A program made the position numbers and the translations under genes. From Olivibacter sp. XZL3 (lineage in GTDB: Bacteria > Bacteroidota > Bacteroidia > Sphingobacteriales > Sphingobacteriaceae), in NCBI RefSeq assembly GCF_004368405.1, contig NZ_SBJH01000033.1:50583-114582 (forward strand): DNA of 64,000 nt, written 5' to 3'. Numbering within the stretch: position 1 is the first letter of the stretch; the number at the start of each line of letters is the position of its first letter. This document shows positions 1 to 7,608 of this stretch, piece after piece. The notes beneath the pieces were generated by a model, which did no database searches, was not told the origin of the DNA, and saw only the letters and a list, made by a program, of their open reading frames with translations.

Positions 1-508
1 GGAACGTAATGTTTAATGTACTATCTTTTAGCGTTAAATTACCACTTAGCAGGTTAGTAGCTCCAGGAAGTAAGCTTTTGTGTTGGGTGCTGTCGTAAGG
101 GGCAACAGAAGTAATGACAAATTTAGCAGTAGGGTGCTTTTCTACATCAAAAAAGTCAGCGCTTTTAAGATGGCCTTCTAAATCCGTGTGTTTTTTGCCG
201 TCTTCGGTAACCGATGTAGGGTCAACTTGAAGTCCGGAAAGGCTTAACTCAAGATCTCCGGCAGTTACTGCGCCATTGTCAACAGATAAGGAACCTCCGG
301 TAACTTTAATGTTTCCGAAACGCGGTGCTAATCCTCCCTTGTGGGTAGCTTGCCAAGTAACTTGCGTGGCGGTCGTGTCGATCTCATAAGAGGCACCATT
401 AGACGCCGCTGCTTCTTTCTTTTCTTCTGTTTTCGCCTGATCGCTCGTTGAGCCACCACATGCTGCCAAAAGGAGCACTAAGGCAAATGCTGGAATAATT
501 GTCTTCAT
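1..508 (-). CDS. YceI-family lipoprotein (partial, C-terminus off the left edge)
   Basis: The reading frame opens with ATG at 508 and stays open to base 1, so only the N-terminal part (about 169 residues) is present. It starts with a short hydrophobic signal and a lipobox (LLAACGG), so the product is a predicted lipoprotein. After a Glu/Lys/Ala-rich linker come the features of the YceI lipid-binding fold: YEIDTTATQVTWQATHKGG, then alternating strands, and DVEKHPTAKFVITS. YceI proteins are lipocalin-like barrels that bind polyisoprenoids or other lipids in the periplasm. The ligand here cannot be read from the sequence. No partner gene is visible next to it. Confidence 0.85.
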   Translation of the reverse strand, partial: MKTIIPAFALVLLLAACGGSTSDQAKTEEKKEAAASNGASYEIDTTATQVTWQATHKGGLAPRFGNIKVTGGSLSVDNGAVTAGDLELSLSGLQVDPTSVTEDGKKHTDLEGHLKSADFFDVEKHPTAKFVITSVAPYDSTQHKSLLPGATNLLSGNLTLKDSTLNITF

Positions 509-680
509 ACGCTATTTTTATTTTTAATCTTTCCAAAAGTAGTAGATTTGATTTACAAATGGAAAAGGTTTTTAAAAATATATGTTTAAACATTTATTAG
601 CAGTTGGATCTAAGAGAGAACGGCCGATTATTTTGATACCTAATGGCGAATAAAATGCGGTAAATGAAGGCGTTAAACAA

Positions 681-857
681 TTATTTAAATAGGGAGATGA
701 CAAAAGATAGCGCGAGTTTTGTTTCTTTCGCTATTTCATCGTAAGAAAAGCCGTCCTTTTTCATTCCTTTTGCAATAGCAATGAGTTCGTTTATGCCGGG
801 TTTTTTTATGCGTATTTCATTATTATTGCTCTTTAAGGATACTGCTGCTGAATTCAT
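681..857 (-). CDS. Small helix-turn-helix-like protein, 58 aa
   Basis: A short open frame from ATG (857) to TAA (681). The protein is very polar at the N-terminus. Its second half (GFSYDEIAKETKLALSFV) looks like a helix-turn-helix of the kind seen in sigma region 4 or resolvase tails, where the turn places a recognition helix after DEIAKET. It is divergent from the DUF92 gene, with about 90 bases between the start codons. The function is not recognised. Coding is supported only by the amino-acid pattern and the lack of any competing gene. It could be a truncated remnant of a longer regulator. Confidence 0.5.
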   Translation of the reverse strand: MNSAAVSLKSNNNEIRIKKPGINELIAIAKGMKKDGFSYDEIAKETKLALSFVISLFK

Positions 858-910
858 AGCAAAACTGTTTATGTGTGACGGGATAAAGGTAGAAACTCTA
901 ATAATAAGAA

Positions 911-942
911 TTTGTTAAATGATGTTATTTTGTATAATCTTG
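911..942 (+). promoter_or_regulatory. Predicted Bacteroidota promoter for the DUF92 gene
   Basis: TTTG at 911-914 and TAATCTTG at 935-942 are 20 bases apart, which fits the -33/-7 pattern of Bacteroidota promoters. The expected start of transcription falls near the ATG at 951, so the message may have almost no leader. Confidence 0.45.
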
Positions 943-950
943 ACAATCTA

Positions 951-1658
951 ATGGGAAAATCGTTTCTGATTCTCTGTTTCGGTTTGTTTATTGGATCATT
1001 TTTAACTGTATTGACAAAAAAGCTAACTATTTCTGCGGCTGTCACCGCTTTTTTTATAGGCTTTTTGGTTTTTTTTTCGGCAGGAGTGAAAGAATTGTCG
1101 ATGTTATGTCTTTTTTTTGTGCTCAGTGTCTTGGCGACTTCACATAAAAAGGAATATAAAGCGCAGCTGCAAGAATTAGCGGAACATCAGGAAACCCGAA
1201 CGATTGGGCAGGTGTTCGCAAATGGCGGTGTCGCCGGCTTACTGAGCCTGCCCAGTTTGATAGACGTAGACCATGTATATTTATATAAGGTGATGATGGT
1301 CGCCAGCTTAGCCTCCGCTCTGGGAGACACCTTATCTTCTGAATTGGGTACAGTTTACGGAACTCGTTTTTATAATATATTGACGTTTAAAAAAGATGTC
1401 CGCGGAATGGACGGCGTCGTGAGTATAGAGGGTACCTTAATAGGCGCACTGGGCGCTGGTTTAATGGCCTTTGTTTACGCGGGAATTAGTAAAGAAGCTG
1501 TGTTTATAGCTATAGCAGGTGTTTCTGGCAATATTTTCGATTCTATTTTAGGCGCAGGTTTAGAGCGAAGGCGGTATTTACGAAACAACAGCGTGAATTT
1601 TCTCAATACCCTTTTTGCGTCGCTTGTTGCTCTCATTTTTTTGTTAGCTTTGGATTAA
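951..1658 (+). CDS. DUF92 family integral membrane protein
   Basis: About 235 residues with five or six hydrophobic segments and the family-typical stretches [23 protein letters not shown] and [17 protein letters not shown], ending in a further membrane pair. DUF92 (TMEM19-like) proteins are widespread membrane proteins; some plant members have been linked to phytyl phosphate kinase activity, but the bacterial role is unclear. The start is placed at ATG 951. An in-frame TTG at 912 would overlap the predicted -33 promoter element, so it is unlikely. The gene stands alone, divergent from the tiny HTH gene and followed by the PQQ dehydrogenase about 50 bases on. Confidence 0.8.
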   Translation: MGKSFLILCFGLFIGSFLTVLTKKLTISAAVTAFFIGFLVFFSAGVKELSMLCLFFVLSVLATSHKKEYKAQLQELAEHQETRTIGQVFANGGVAGLLSLPSLIDVDHVYLYKVMMVASLASALGDTLSSELGTVYGTRFYNILTFKKDVRGMDGVVSIEGTLIGALGAGLMAFVYAGISKEAVFIAIAGVSGNIFDSILGAGLERRRYLRNNSVNFLNTLFASLVALIFLLALD

Positions 1659-1710
1659 TTGCCGATATAAATAAAATTCAATAGTTTTATCCTTGCAAAA
1701 AACATCAACT

Positions 1711-2961
1711 ATGTCATACAACTCAAGTTTTTTAGGATTAATTTCCGGATTAGCGTTTGCTGTGGTTTCCTGCAGCTCCTCTGCAACCAAGAATGGCGAG
1801 CCCGCAGATGCCGACACTACCCGCCTACCTGCTGTGGAAACAGAGGCACCAAATAGCGGCTATAAGCCTGCCTTTGAAGGTCAAACCCGGGCAGCAGGTG
1901 TTAAAACAACCACTCCTTATGAGGTTACCGTGCTTAACAAGGAATTAAAAAATCCCTGGGGTATTGTCAGTTTACCGGACGGTCGATTGCTAATTACCGA
2001 AAAAGGCGGCACTATGCGAATCGTGGCGAAAGACGGCAAAATAAGCGAAGCCATCACAGGCCTACCGAAGGTCGATGCAAGAGGGCAGGGTGGTTTGCTT
2101 GGATTGACCATTGATCCTGACTTCTTAAGCAACCGCATTGTTTATTGGGTTTTTTCCGAACCGAAAGGAGGAGGAAATCTGACGGCAGTTGGAAAAGGTC
2201 GATTAGCCGACGACGAAAAAACGATCGAACAGGCGCAGGTGATTTACGAAGCAACACCGGCTCATGATGGAACTTTACACTATGGGGGTCGTATTTTATT
2301 TGATAAGACCGGTAATTTGATTGTGAGTACCGGAGAACGTTCAGATTTAGAAACCAGACCGCAAGCGCAAGATTTGAAATCGGCACTCGGAAAAATTGTG
2401 CGCATCACGAAAGAGGGTAAGCCTGCACCGGGAAATCCTTTTGAGAATAATAGCGAAGCGCGCCCCGAGATCTATTCCTATGGACACAGAAACGTGCAAG
2501 GTCTGGCATTTCATCCAAGCACAGGCGATCTTTGGGAATCGGAGTTCGGTCCGCGAGGCGGCGATGAAATTAATCGTATTGTTCCCGGTAAAAACTATGG
2601 GTGGCCGATTATTACTTATGGTATTGAATACAGTGGAAAAAAGGTTGGCGACAGCCTTCAGCAAAAAGACGGATTAGAACAGCCTGTGTATTATTACGAT
2701 CCGGTAATTTCGCCAAGTGGCATCACCTTTTATAGCAGTGACGTTATTCCGGAATGGAAGGATAATTTATTCGTTACTGCATTAAGCGGTGTGCATATAG
2801 CACGACTGGTTATCGAGGACAATAAGGTGGTAGGCGAGGAAAGATTGCTGACCGATCAGGCGCAGCGTTTCCGCGCAATCACGGAAGGTTCCGATGGGGC
2901 GTTATACGCCGTTACCGATTCGGGATGGCTATTCAAAGTGGCTAAAAAGGCCAGCGAATAA
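1711..2961 (+). CDS. PQQ-dependent sugar dehydrogenase, lipoprotein (soluble GDH / YliI type)
   Basis: About 416 residues. The N-terminus is a signal with a lipobox (VVSCSS), so it is a predicted lipoprotein. The mature part has the six-bladed propeller signatures of the soluble glucose/aldose dehydrogenase family: LKNPWGIVSLPDGRLLITEK, RGQGGLLGLTIDPDF, HYGGRILFD, YSYGHRNVQGLAFHP, FGPRGGDEIN, NYGWP. These carry the PQQ-binding and catalytic His/Arg residues of the family. The enzyme would oxidise aldose sugars to lactones outside the inner membrane. No PQQ synthesis genes are in the window, so the cofactor must come from elsewhere. ATG 1711 is chosen because the upstream TTG at 1693 lies inside a TATCCTTG element resembling the -7 box. 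Confidence 0.9.
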   Translation: MSYNSSFLGLISGLAFAVVSCSSSATKNGEPADADTTRLPAVETEAPNSGYKPAFEGQTRAAGVKTTTPYEVTVLNKELKNPWGIVSLPDGRLLITEKGGTMRIVAKDGKISEAITGLPKVDARGQGGLLGLTIDPDFLSNRIVYWVFSEPKGGGNLTAVGKGRLADDEKTIEQAQVIYEATPAHDGTLHYGGRILFDKTGNLIVSTGERSDLETRPQAQDLKSALGKIVRITKEGKPAPGNPFENNSEARPEIYSYGHRNVQGLAFHPSTGDLWESEFGPRGGDEINRIVPGKNYGWPIITYGIEYSGKKVGDSLQQKDGLEQPVYYYDPVISPSGITFYSSDVIPEWKDNLFVTALSGVHIARLVIEDNKVVGEERLLTDQAQRFRAITEGSDGALYAVTDSGWLFKVAKKASE

Positions 2962-2979
2962 GTAGTAAATAGAAAAATA

Positions 2980-3017
2980 AAAGGTTCCGCCTTCTTTTTG
3001 TAAGCGGAACCTTTTTT
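2980..3017 (+). terminator. Rho-independent terminator
   Basis: An 11-bp stem (AAAGGTTCCGC at 2980-2990, GCGGAACCTTT at 3004-3014) runs into a T tract, 18 bases after the PQQ dehydrogenase stop. The preceding A-rich side could let it also serve the convergent small lipoprotein gene. Confidence 0.85.
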
Positions 3018-3068
3018 TATATCCTTACCTTTTATTCGCGCAAATACGCTAAGGTCTTAGATACCATA

Positions 3069-3278
3069 TTAGATGGAATCAGTCTGTAGCGAATCTTTCG
3101 TAGTTAATTCGTCAATCGGCTGATCATTACGCATGTTATTGTCGTTCGTGGTTGGTGATTCAACCGTATCTTGATAAGAGTTGTCCGTTTCATTTTGCCC
3201 GTCCGATTGTCCACAGCTGCTGAAGGACAGAGTGGCTGCAACAAGCAATATACCAGATAGCGTTTTTACCATTTTCAT
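3069..3278 (-). CDS. Small secreted lipoprotein, 69 aa
   Basis: A signal peptide (KTLSGILLVAATLSFSSCG) with a clear lipobox Cys is followed by about 45 residues rich in Asp, Asn, Thr and Ser and lacking any fold signature. It is probably an unstructured surface or periplasmic lipoprotein. It lies downstream of the GroES-like gene on the same strand (about 90 bases). No family is recognised. Confidence 0.65.
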   Translation of the reverse strand: MKMVKTLSGILLVAATLSFSSCGQSDGQNETDNSYQDTVESPTTNDNNMRNDQPIDELTTKDSLQTDSI

Positions 3279-3365
3279 AATAAATATAATTTGTTTCTTT
3301 ACTTAACAGCGATAAAGACCTAATTGTTTAGGTGTTTAATCTATCCGTGTCTTAGTAAAGGCCTA

Positions 3366-3749
3366 TCAGAGTTCTTCTTCTCTTTCGAGCATAAGAATCG
3401 CAGCCTGAGGAACAATAAAATATTTTTCCCCTTGATATAATACCTCGGTAGATCCATTGACCAAAAAGATCGCCAAGTCGCCCTCCTTTGCCTGTAAAGG
3501 GATGTACTTTACTTTCTCTTCTTGTGGTTTCCAAGCGTCATCTTCTTCCGCAGGCACGGGAATGGCATAACCTGGTCCGGTTTTTATAACATAGCCCTGC
3601 TGCACTCTTTCTTTCTCCTGAACACCTGGAGGAAGATAAAGTCCGCTTTCCGTTCGTTCGTTAAGTTTGGCGGGCTTCACCAATACGCGATCCCCAACAA
3701 CAATTAGCTTTCTCAATTTATTGTCTTCTGTTAAATGGATGGTCATCAT
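3366..3749 (-). CDS. GroES/Cpn10-like co-chaperone paralog without GroEL
   Basis: 127 residues. The core LIVVGDRVLVKPAK, ESGLYLPPGVQEKERVQQGYVIKTGPG and the late EKYFIVPQAAILML match the GroES barrel, including the segment corresponding to the mobile loop (roughly residues 28-45). Between the barrel halves is an acidic, Pro-rich insert (roughly residues 62-82) not found in normal GroES of about 95 residues. No groEL is adjacent, so this is an orphan paralog, not the housekeeping operon. A 20-codon frame (3746-3808, same strand) ends in a TGA overlapping the ATG at 3749 and could couple translation. Confidence 0.75.
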   Translation of the reverse strand: MMTIHLTEDNKLRKLIVVGDRVLVKPAKLNERTESGLYLPPGVQEKERVQQGYVIKTGPGYAIPVPAEEDDAWKPQEEKVKYIPLQAKEGDLAIFLVNGSTEVLYQGEKYFIVPQAAILMLEREEEL

Positions 3750-3808
3750 GCATTCAATCCTTTTTCAGTTCTTAGCAAAAGCTGTGCAGCACCCATAAAA
3801 AATGCCAT

Positions 3809-4146
3809 AATGACACATTAACCGGCGTGCAAATCTACAGGCAGAGTCTGCTTGTGGTTCCTGTGCCGCGAGAAAATCGTTTTGGTTGCGAACGGTTAAG
3901 AGAAATGACAAATGCGATGCAACTATTTCACTGTTATTACGTCTTTTATATAAGCAGCGTCATTAGCACTTGATTACTTTATTACCAAGGGCTTGGCATC
4001 GCTAGGACAATTTCACATAGGCTTAACCGAAGAAATAGGACTGTTCACCGAGAAATTCCTTCCATTGACGGAAAAGTTAGCCTCTTTATCTAAAATATAG
4101 ACTTATTTTTACATGAACGACAACATTACAACCTAATAGATAAGAC
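3809..4146. other. Intergenic region without a recognisable gene
   Basis: This holds the upstream regions of the GroES-like gene (reverse) and the NTF2-fold gene (forward). A plus-strand stretch from about 3956 to 4100 is open in one frame and reads like an amphipathic peptide, but it has no ATG or plausible start and no family resemblance. It is not called as a gene. Confidence 0.4.
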
Positions 4147-4623
4147 ATGGATGCCGAGTATACATTAAAAGCGAAGCAGATGAATCAACATACACTAGAT
4201 GTAAAAGCTATTCAGGAAGCTAATCGTTCCATTTACCAGGCATTCGAAACCCTGGATTTCAACGCTGCGGGAGAATATCTTACGGAAGATTGTGACTATA
4301 TAACTGCTAAAGGAATGCGTCTTAAAGGCCGCGCAGCTTATATAAGAGCACATAAAGAGTTGATGAATAATGCTGTATTCAAAGGAGCCAAGGTGGAAGG
4401 TGATATTACCGATATCCGTTTCCTAAATGAAAAAACTGTTGTCGTAATCGCAAGAGAATCGATTAACTTTCGTTGGCGGAAGAAAATAACACCCCATTTG
4501 GTGTCTATTAATACTTCTGTTTGGGTTAAGGAGCTTACCGGTAAGTGGAAGATGACCGCCTTTCACAACTGCCGTATTCAAAAAAAAGGCTGGCTCGCCA
4601 AATGGCTGATGAGAGATCGGTGA
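4147..4623 (+). CDS. SnoaL/NTF2-fold protein (DUF4440-like)
   Basis: 158 residues with the layout of the NTF2-like superfamily: a first helix pair (IQEANRSIYQAFETLDFNAAGEYLTEDCDYIT), then AKGMRLKGRAAYIRAHKELM, then long strands ending in SVWVKELTGKWKMTAFHNCRI. Members of the SgcJ/EcaC/DUF4440 group are small enzymes or ligand-binding proteins, and no active-site residue can be assigned here. ATG 4180 is an alternative start 11 codons in. It is cytoplasmic, with no signal peptide, and no operon partner. Confidence 0.65.
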   Translation: MDAEYTLKAKQMNQHTLDVKAIQEANRSIYQAFETLDFNAAGEYLTEDCDYITAKGMRLKGRAAYIRAHKELMNNAVFKGAKVEGDITDIRFLNEKTVVVIARESINFRWRKKITPHLVSINTSVWVKELTGKWKMTAFHNCRIQKKGWLAKWLMRDR

Positions 4624-4766
4624 TTGTGTTTCATATTTAGGCAAAGCTGTCTGGTATAAGCGAGAAGACATTAACAGCATGATTGGGTGCCCGCTGGCCG
4701 CGTAAAAGGAACAGACAGCAGACACCCAATCTTTTACCCCCCTACGGGAGGCAAGCTTTTGGATTT

Positions 4767-7031
4767 TTACTTATCACTCATACTAAACGAAGGTGGTATG
4801 GCATCTGCTCCCGAGGCCCAGGCTTTGTTGGGGTGCTTTCCCATTACCAATTCCAGTTTACCGCCCTTCATCAAATCTTCATGACTGAACCAGGATTTAT
4901 TCCACGATACACCATTGAGCTTGGCTGATTGGATGTATTTGTTTTCCGGTGCATAATTTTCACATACAACGCTAAAGCGCTTACCATTTCCAAGGTTCAA
5001 GGTCGCGCTTTCAAAAGTCGGACTTCCGATTACATACATCGGCAAACCGGGCGTAATGGGGTAAAAACCTAGTTGAGAGAAGACTACGAAAGAAGTAAGC
5101 CCTCCGCCATCTTCGTCACCCGGTATTCCCATCGGGTCATTACGGAACCATTGTCGAAGTAGCGTGCGTATACGCTTTTGCGAACGCCATGGCTCTCCGG
5201 CGTAATTGTATAAATACGGAATGTGCATAGCCGGTTCATTCCCCATAGAAAACTGACCGACGTTTCCGCTATGATCAGCATAGATGTGGTAGAAATCGGG
5301 CTTTCCTTTACCCAATGGCGTGCTGTACATATCTTCCAACGCGGCGACAAAAGCTTGTTTTCCACCGATTAAGTGCATAAGGTCTTCGATGTTATGGGGT
5401 ACATCGAAACGATAAACATAGCCTGTGTTTTCATCGTAAGCATCCCGCCCGCCAATCCCCGGAGGAAAGCGATAATCTAAATCGGGCATGAAGACGCCAA
5501 AGGTGTCTTTGGGATGGAAAAATTTCGTTACAGGGTTAAACACTTTGCGATAGTTTAAGCTTCTTTCCGAAAAATGCTTGGCTTCGTCTTCTTTTCCGAG
5601 TGCTTTGGCAATCTTCGACAAGCACCATTCATCATATACAGTACCCAGCGTTACTGCGATGGGCTGTCGACGTTCCCAGCTGTGTACTTCCGGAACAGTT
5701 TCTTTTTCTCCCGGTGCCAGAGAAGGAAAATATCCATGATCTTTATAAAATTGATCCAATACGCCAGCAGGCTTAGCCGACCACGGAGCCAAGGTTTTTT
5801 CGGTGATGGCCGCTTTGGCCACTTGATAGGCTTCCGCTAAGTCAAAATTTCGCAATCCCTTGCTATAAGCGTCTGCTACCATTGCGACGGCATGGTTCGA
5901 ATTCATTCGCCGACTATCGCCCGTAACTTCCGGAAAGTTAGGCATCCACGCGCGAGGCATCTGTTGGGTCATGACAATATATGAATTGATCATATTCGCC
6001 TCCGTTTCCGGCTCAATCAATACACGCAATGGATGCGTTGCCCGGTAGGTATCCCAAATCCAGTCGTCCGTATAAAAAGGCCTGCCTTTGTCGCTATGGA
6101 CCTTCCCGTCATAGGCGCTAAAATACTGGCCATCTTCCGAAAGGCAGATCATCCTTTCGTAAGTCCGGTATAAAGAAGTATAGAATACCGTTTTCGCATC
6201 TTCGTCAACACCAGTAACTTCTATCTTTCCTAATGTTTTATTCCAGATATCACGTCCTTGCTCAGCTAGCGTAGCCACGTCGAAGTCTTTGATTTCTCTA
6301 CGGAGATTTTTTTTAGCTTGTTCTATACTGATAAAAGACACACCGTAACGCACATTGAGTTTCGCTGTTCCGTTTGGATAGTGCAGGATGAAATAGGCGT
6401 TTTCACCTTTTGTTGTTTTGTCGTTTACCCCAAGCTGATTTCCTTGTTGTGTTCCTATAGCAACAGGTTTGATATCTGTTTCCAAGTAGATATATACCTT
6501 TGTACGTTTGTCCAGATTTTGATATCCGCTGATGTTTTTCCCGTCATGCGATAATTCGCCGTTTCGCGTATTGAATACTAAATAACTCGCTTTTTCAGGT
6601 TGCTGGAAATTCAATGCGTATATACCCGATTGATGCGAGGGCGCGTATTGTACTTGGATGTCCTGTTCATCGAGATCGACGCTATAGTAGAACGGTTTAA
6701 TCACTTCATTGTCATAGCTTAAAGGTAGAATGTGCCGAATGTCTTTTATCTCGCCCTGAAACGGACTAAGATTAAAGGCCGAACTTCCGCGGTGACTCGA
6801 AACAATGAGCGGTAAGCCGTTGAGTACGTTTCCGGTGAGGTTTTCCCGTTCTGGATAGACGCGCAATAGGCTATTGGGCAAATGGATCGTCGGATAGGTA
6901 GGCACTAACAGATGGCTGATGTTTCCTATGTAAGGATTGACATAGTCGACCGGATTCTTGGGCGTCTGCGCAAAAAGGGTCGTTGCAACCATTATAGATA
7001 ACAAAATAGATAAAATACTCGGTCGTTTCAT
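4767..7031 (-). CDS. GH92 family alpha-mannosidase, secreted
   Basis: 754 residues with a signal peptide ending in LFAQ. It shows the GH92 arrangement: N-terminal beta-sandwich beginning VDYVNPYIG, then a large alpha/alpha barrel with DDWIWDTYRATHPL, MPNFPEVTGDSRRMNSNHA, and VYDEWCLSKIAKALGKEDEA, ending with NYAGEPWRSQ and GDEDGGG. GH92 enzymes are calcium-dependent exo-alpha-mannosidases acting mostly on alpha-1,2 or alpha-1,3 linkages of N-glycans or yeast mannan. The GDEDGG motif supplies the acidic general-base region. Departures from the common pattern are GNEP where GNQP is usual, and LTSF where MSAW is usual after the acidic motif, so linkage preference may differ. Confidence 0.9.
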   Translation of the reverse strand: MKRPSILSILLSIMVATTLFAQTPKNPVDYVNPYIGNISHLLVPTYPTIHLPNSLLRVYPERENLTGNVLNGLPLIVSSHRGSSAFNLSPFQGEIKDIRHILPLSYDNEVIKPFYYSVDLDEQDIQVQYAPSHQSGIYALNFQQPEKASYLVFNTRNGELSHDGKNISGYQNLDKRTKVYIYLETDIKPVAIGTQQGNQLGVNDKTTKGENAYFILHYPNGTAKLNVRYGVSFISIEQAKKNLRREIKDFDVATLAEQGRDIWNKTLGKIEVTGVDEDAKTVFYTSLYRTYERMICLSEDGQYFSAYDGKVHSDKGRPFYTDDWIWDTYRATHPLRVLIEPETEANMINSYIVMTQQMPRAWMPNFPEVTGDSRRMNSNHAVAMVADAYSKGLRNFDLAEAYQVAKAAITEKTLAPWSAKPAGVLDQFYKDHGYFPSLAPGEKETVPEVHSWERRQPIAVTLGTVYDEWCLSKIAKALGKEDEAKHFSERSLNYRKVFNPVTKFFHPKDTFGVFMPDLDYRFPPGIGGRDAYDENTGYVYRFDVPHNIEDLMHLIGGKQAFVAALEDMYSTPLGKGKPDFYHIYADHSGNVGQFSMGNEPAMHIPYLYNYAGEPWRSQKRIRTLLRQWFRNDPMGIPGDEDGGGLTSFVVFSQLGFYPITPGLPMYVIGSPTFESATLNLGNGKRFSVVCENYAPENKYIQSAKLNGVSWNKSWFSHEDLMKGGKLELVMGKHPNKAWASGADAIPPSFSMSDK

Positions 7032-7185
7032 GGTATTATAAAAGTATTGGCGTTTAAATAATGCTTATTCCCGCCGGTAAATATAAGCTTAGTATTTTTT
7101 ATTTCAACTACTAATATGTTTTAGCAATTAATTCGTTCAAACAGTAATCGTTTTTAGCCGTTATATCCAGATAAAGTGAAAAGCT

Positions 7186-7545
7186 ATGGAAAAACCGCTA
7201 AACATTCCGCCCTCTGCCTTTGATGATTATCAGGACATGGCTGAGCCACTGAAAGTCCCGGCAAACTTCGATGTAAAGTCGTCTATTGTCGACCAAGTCA
7301 TATTCGCATTAGGCTATGTGATGGAAGGAACAGTAGAAGATATTGCCGGAAAACTGATAACATTAAATCCCTCCATATCGCTGGAGGAAGCCAAGAAATA
7401 CAGTAAAGAGGTTTTAGAAAAGCTTCACGAGCTGGCAAAGGTAAATGCGATGCATGTGAATGGACAGTTAAAATATCATCTACACAAAGAAGTTGTACCG
7501 CACAAAGGACAAATAGATCCCGATAAACTGGAATCGATTGATTGA
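7186..7545 (+). CDS. Conserved-looking cytoplasmic protein of unknown function, 119 aa
   Basis: No family is recognised. The protein is acidic and mainly helical, with no signal or membrane segment. The middle (SIVDQVIFALGYVMEGTVEDIAGKLITLNPSISLEEAKKYSKEVLEKL) suggests a small helical bundle or winged-helix-like fold, followed by a short strand pair around HVNGQLKYHLHKE. It sits divergently between two GH92 genes and is closed by its own terminator, so it is probably unrelated to mannan use. Good coding character and a strong terminator support it as real. Confidence 0.7.
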   Translation: MEKPLNIPPSAFDDYQDMAEPLKVPANFDVKSSIVDQVIFALGYVMEGTVEDIAGKLITLNPSISLEEAKKYSKEVLEKLHELAKVNAMHVNGQLKYHLHKEVVPHKGQIDPDKLESID

Positions 7546-7560
7546 TGGGCTTGTGGAATG

Positions 7561-7608
7561 AACCATCAGGGAAGCCGCATTCCGCAGGGCTTCCCTGATG
7601 GTTTTTTT
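7561..7608 (+). terminator. Strong rho-independent terminator
   Basis: A 16-bp perfect stem (7561-7576 with 7588-7603) is followed by seven T residues, 15 bases after the stop of the 119-aa gene. The T tract touches the stop codon of the convergent GH92 gene, which may use the same hairpin less efficiently. Confidence 0.9.

Noticed and set aside
3936..4100. An open stretch before the NTF2-fold gene
   Set aside because: No ATG start and no family resemblance; it is open by chance or a remnant.
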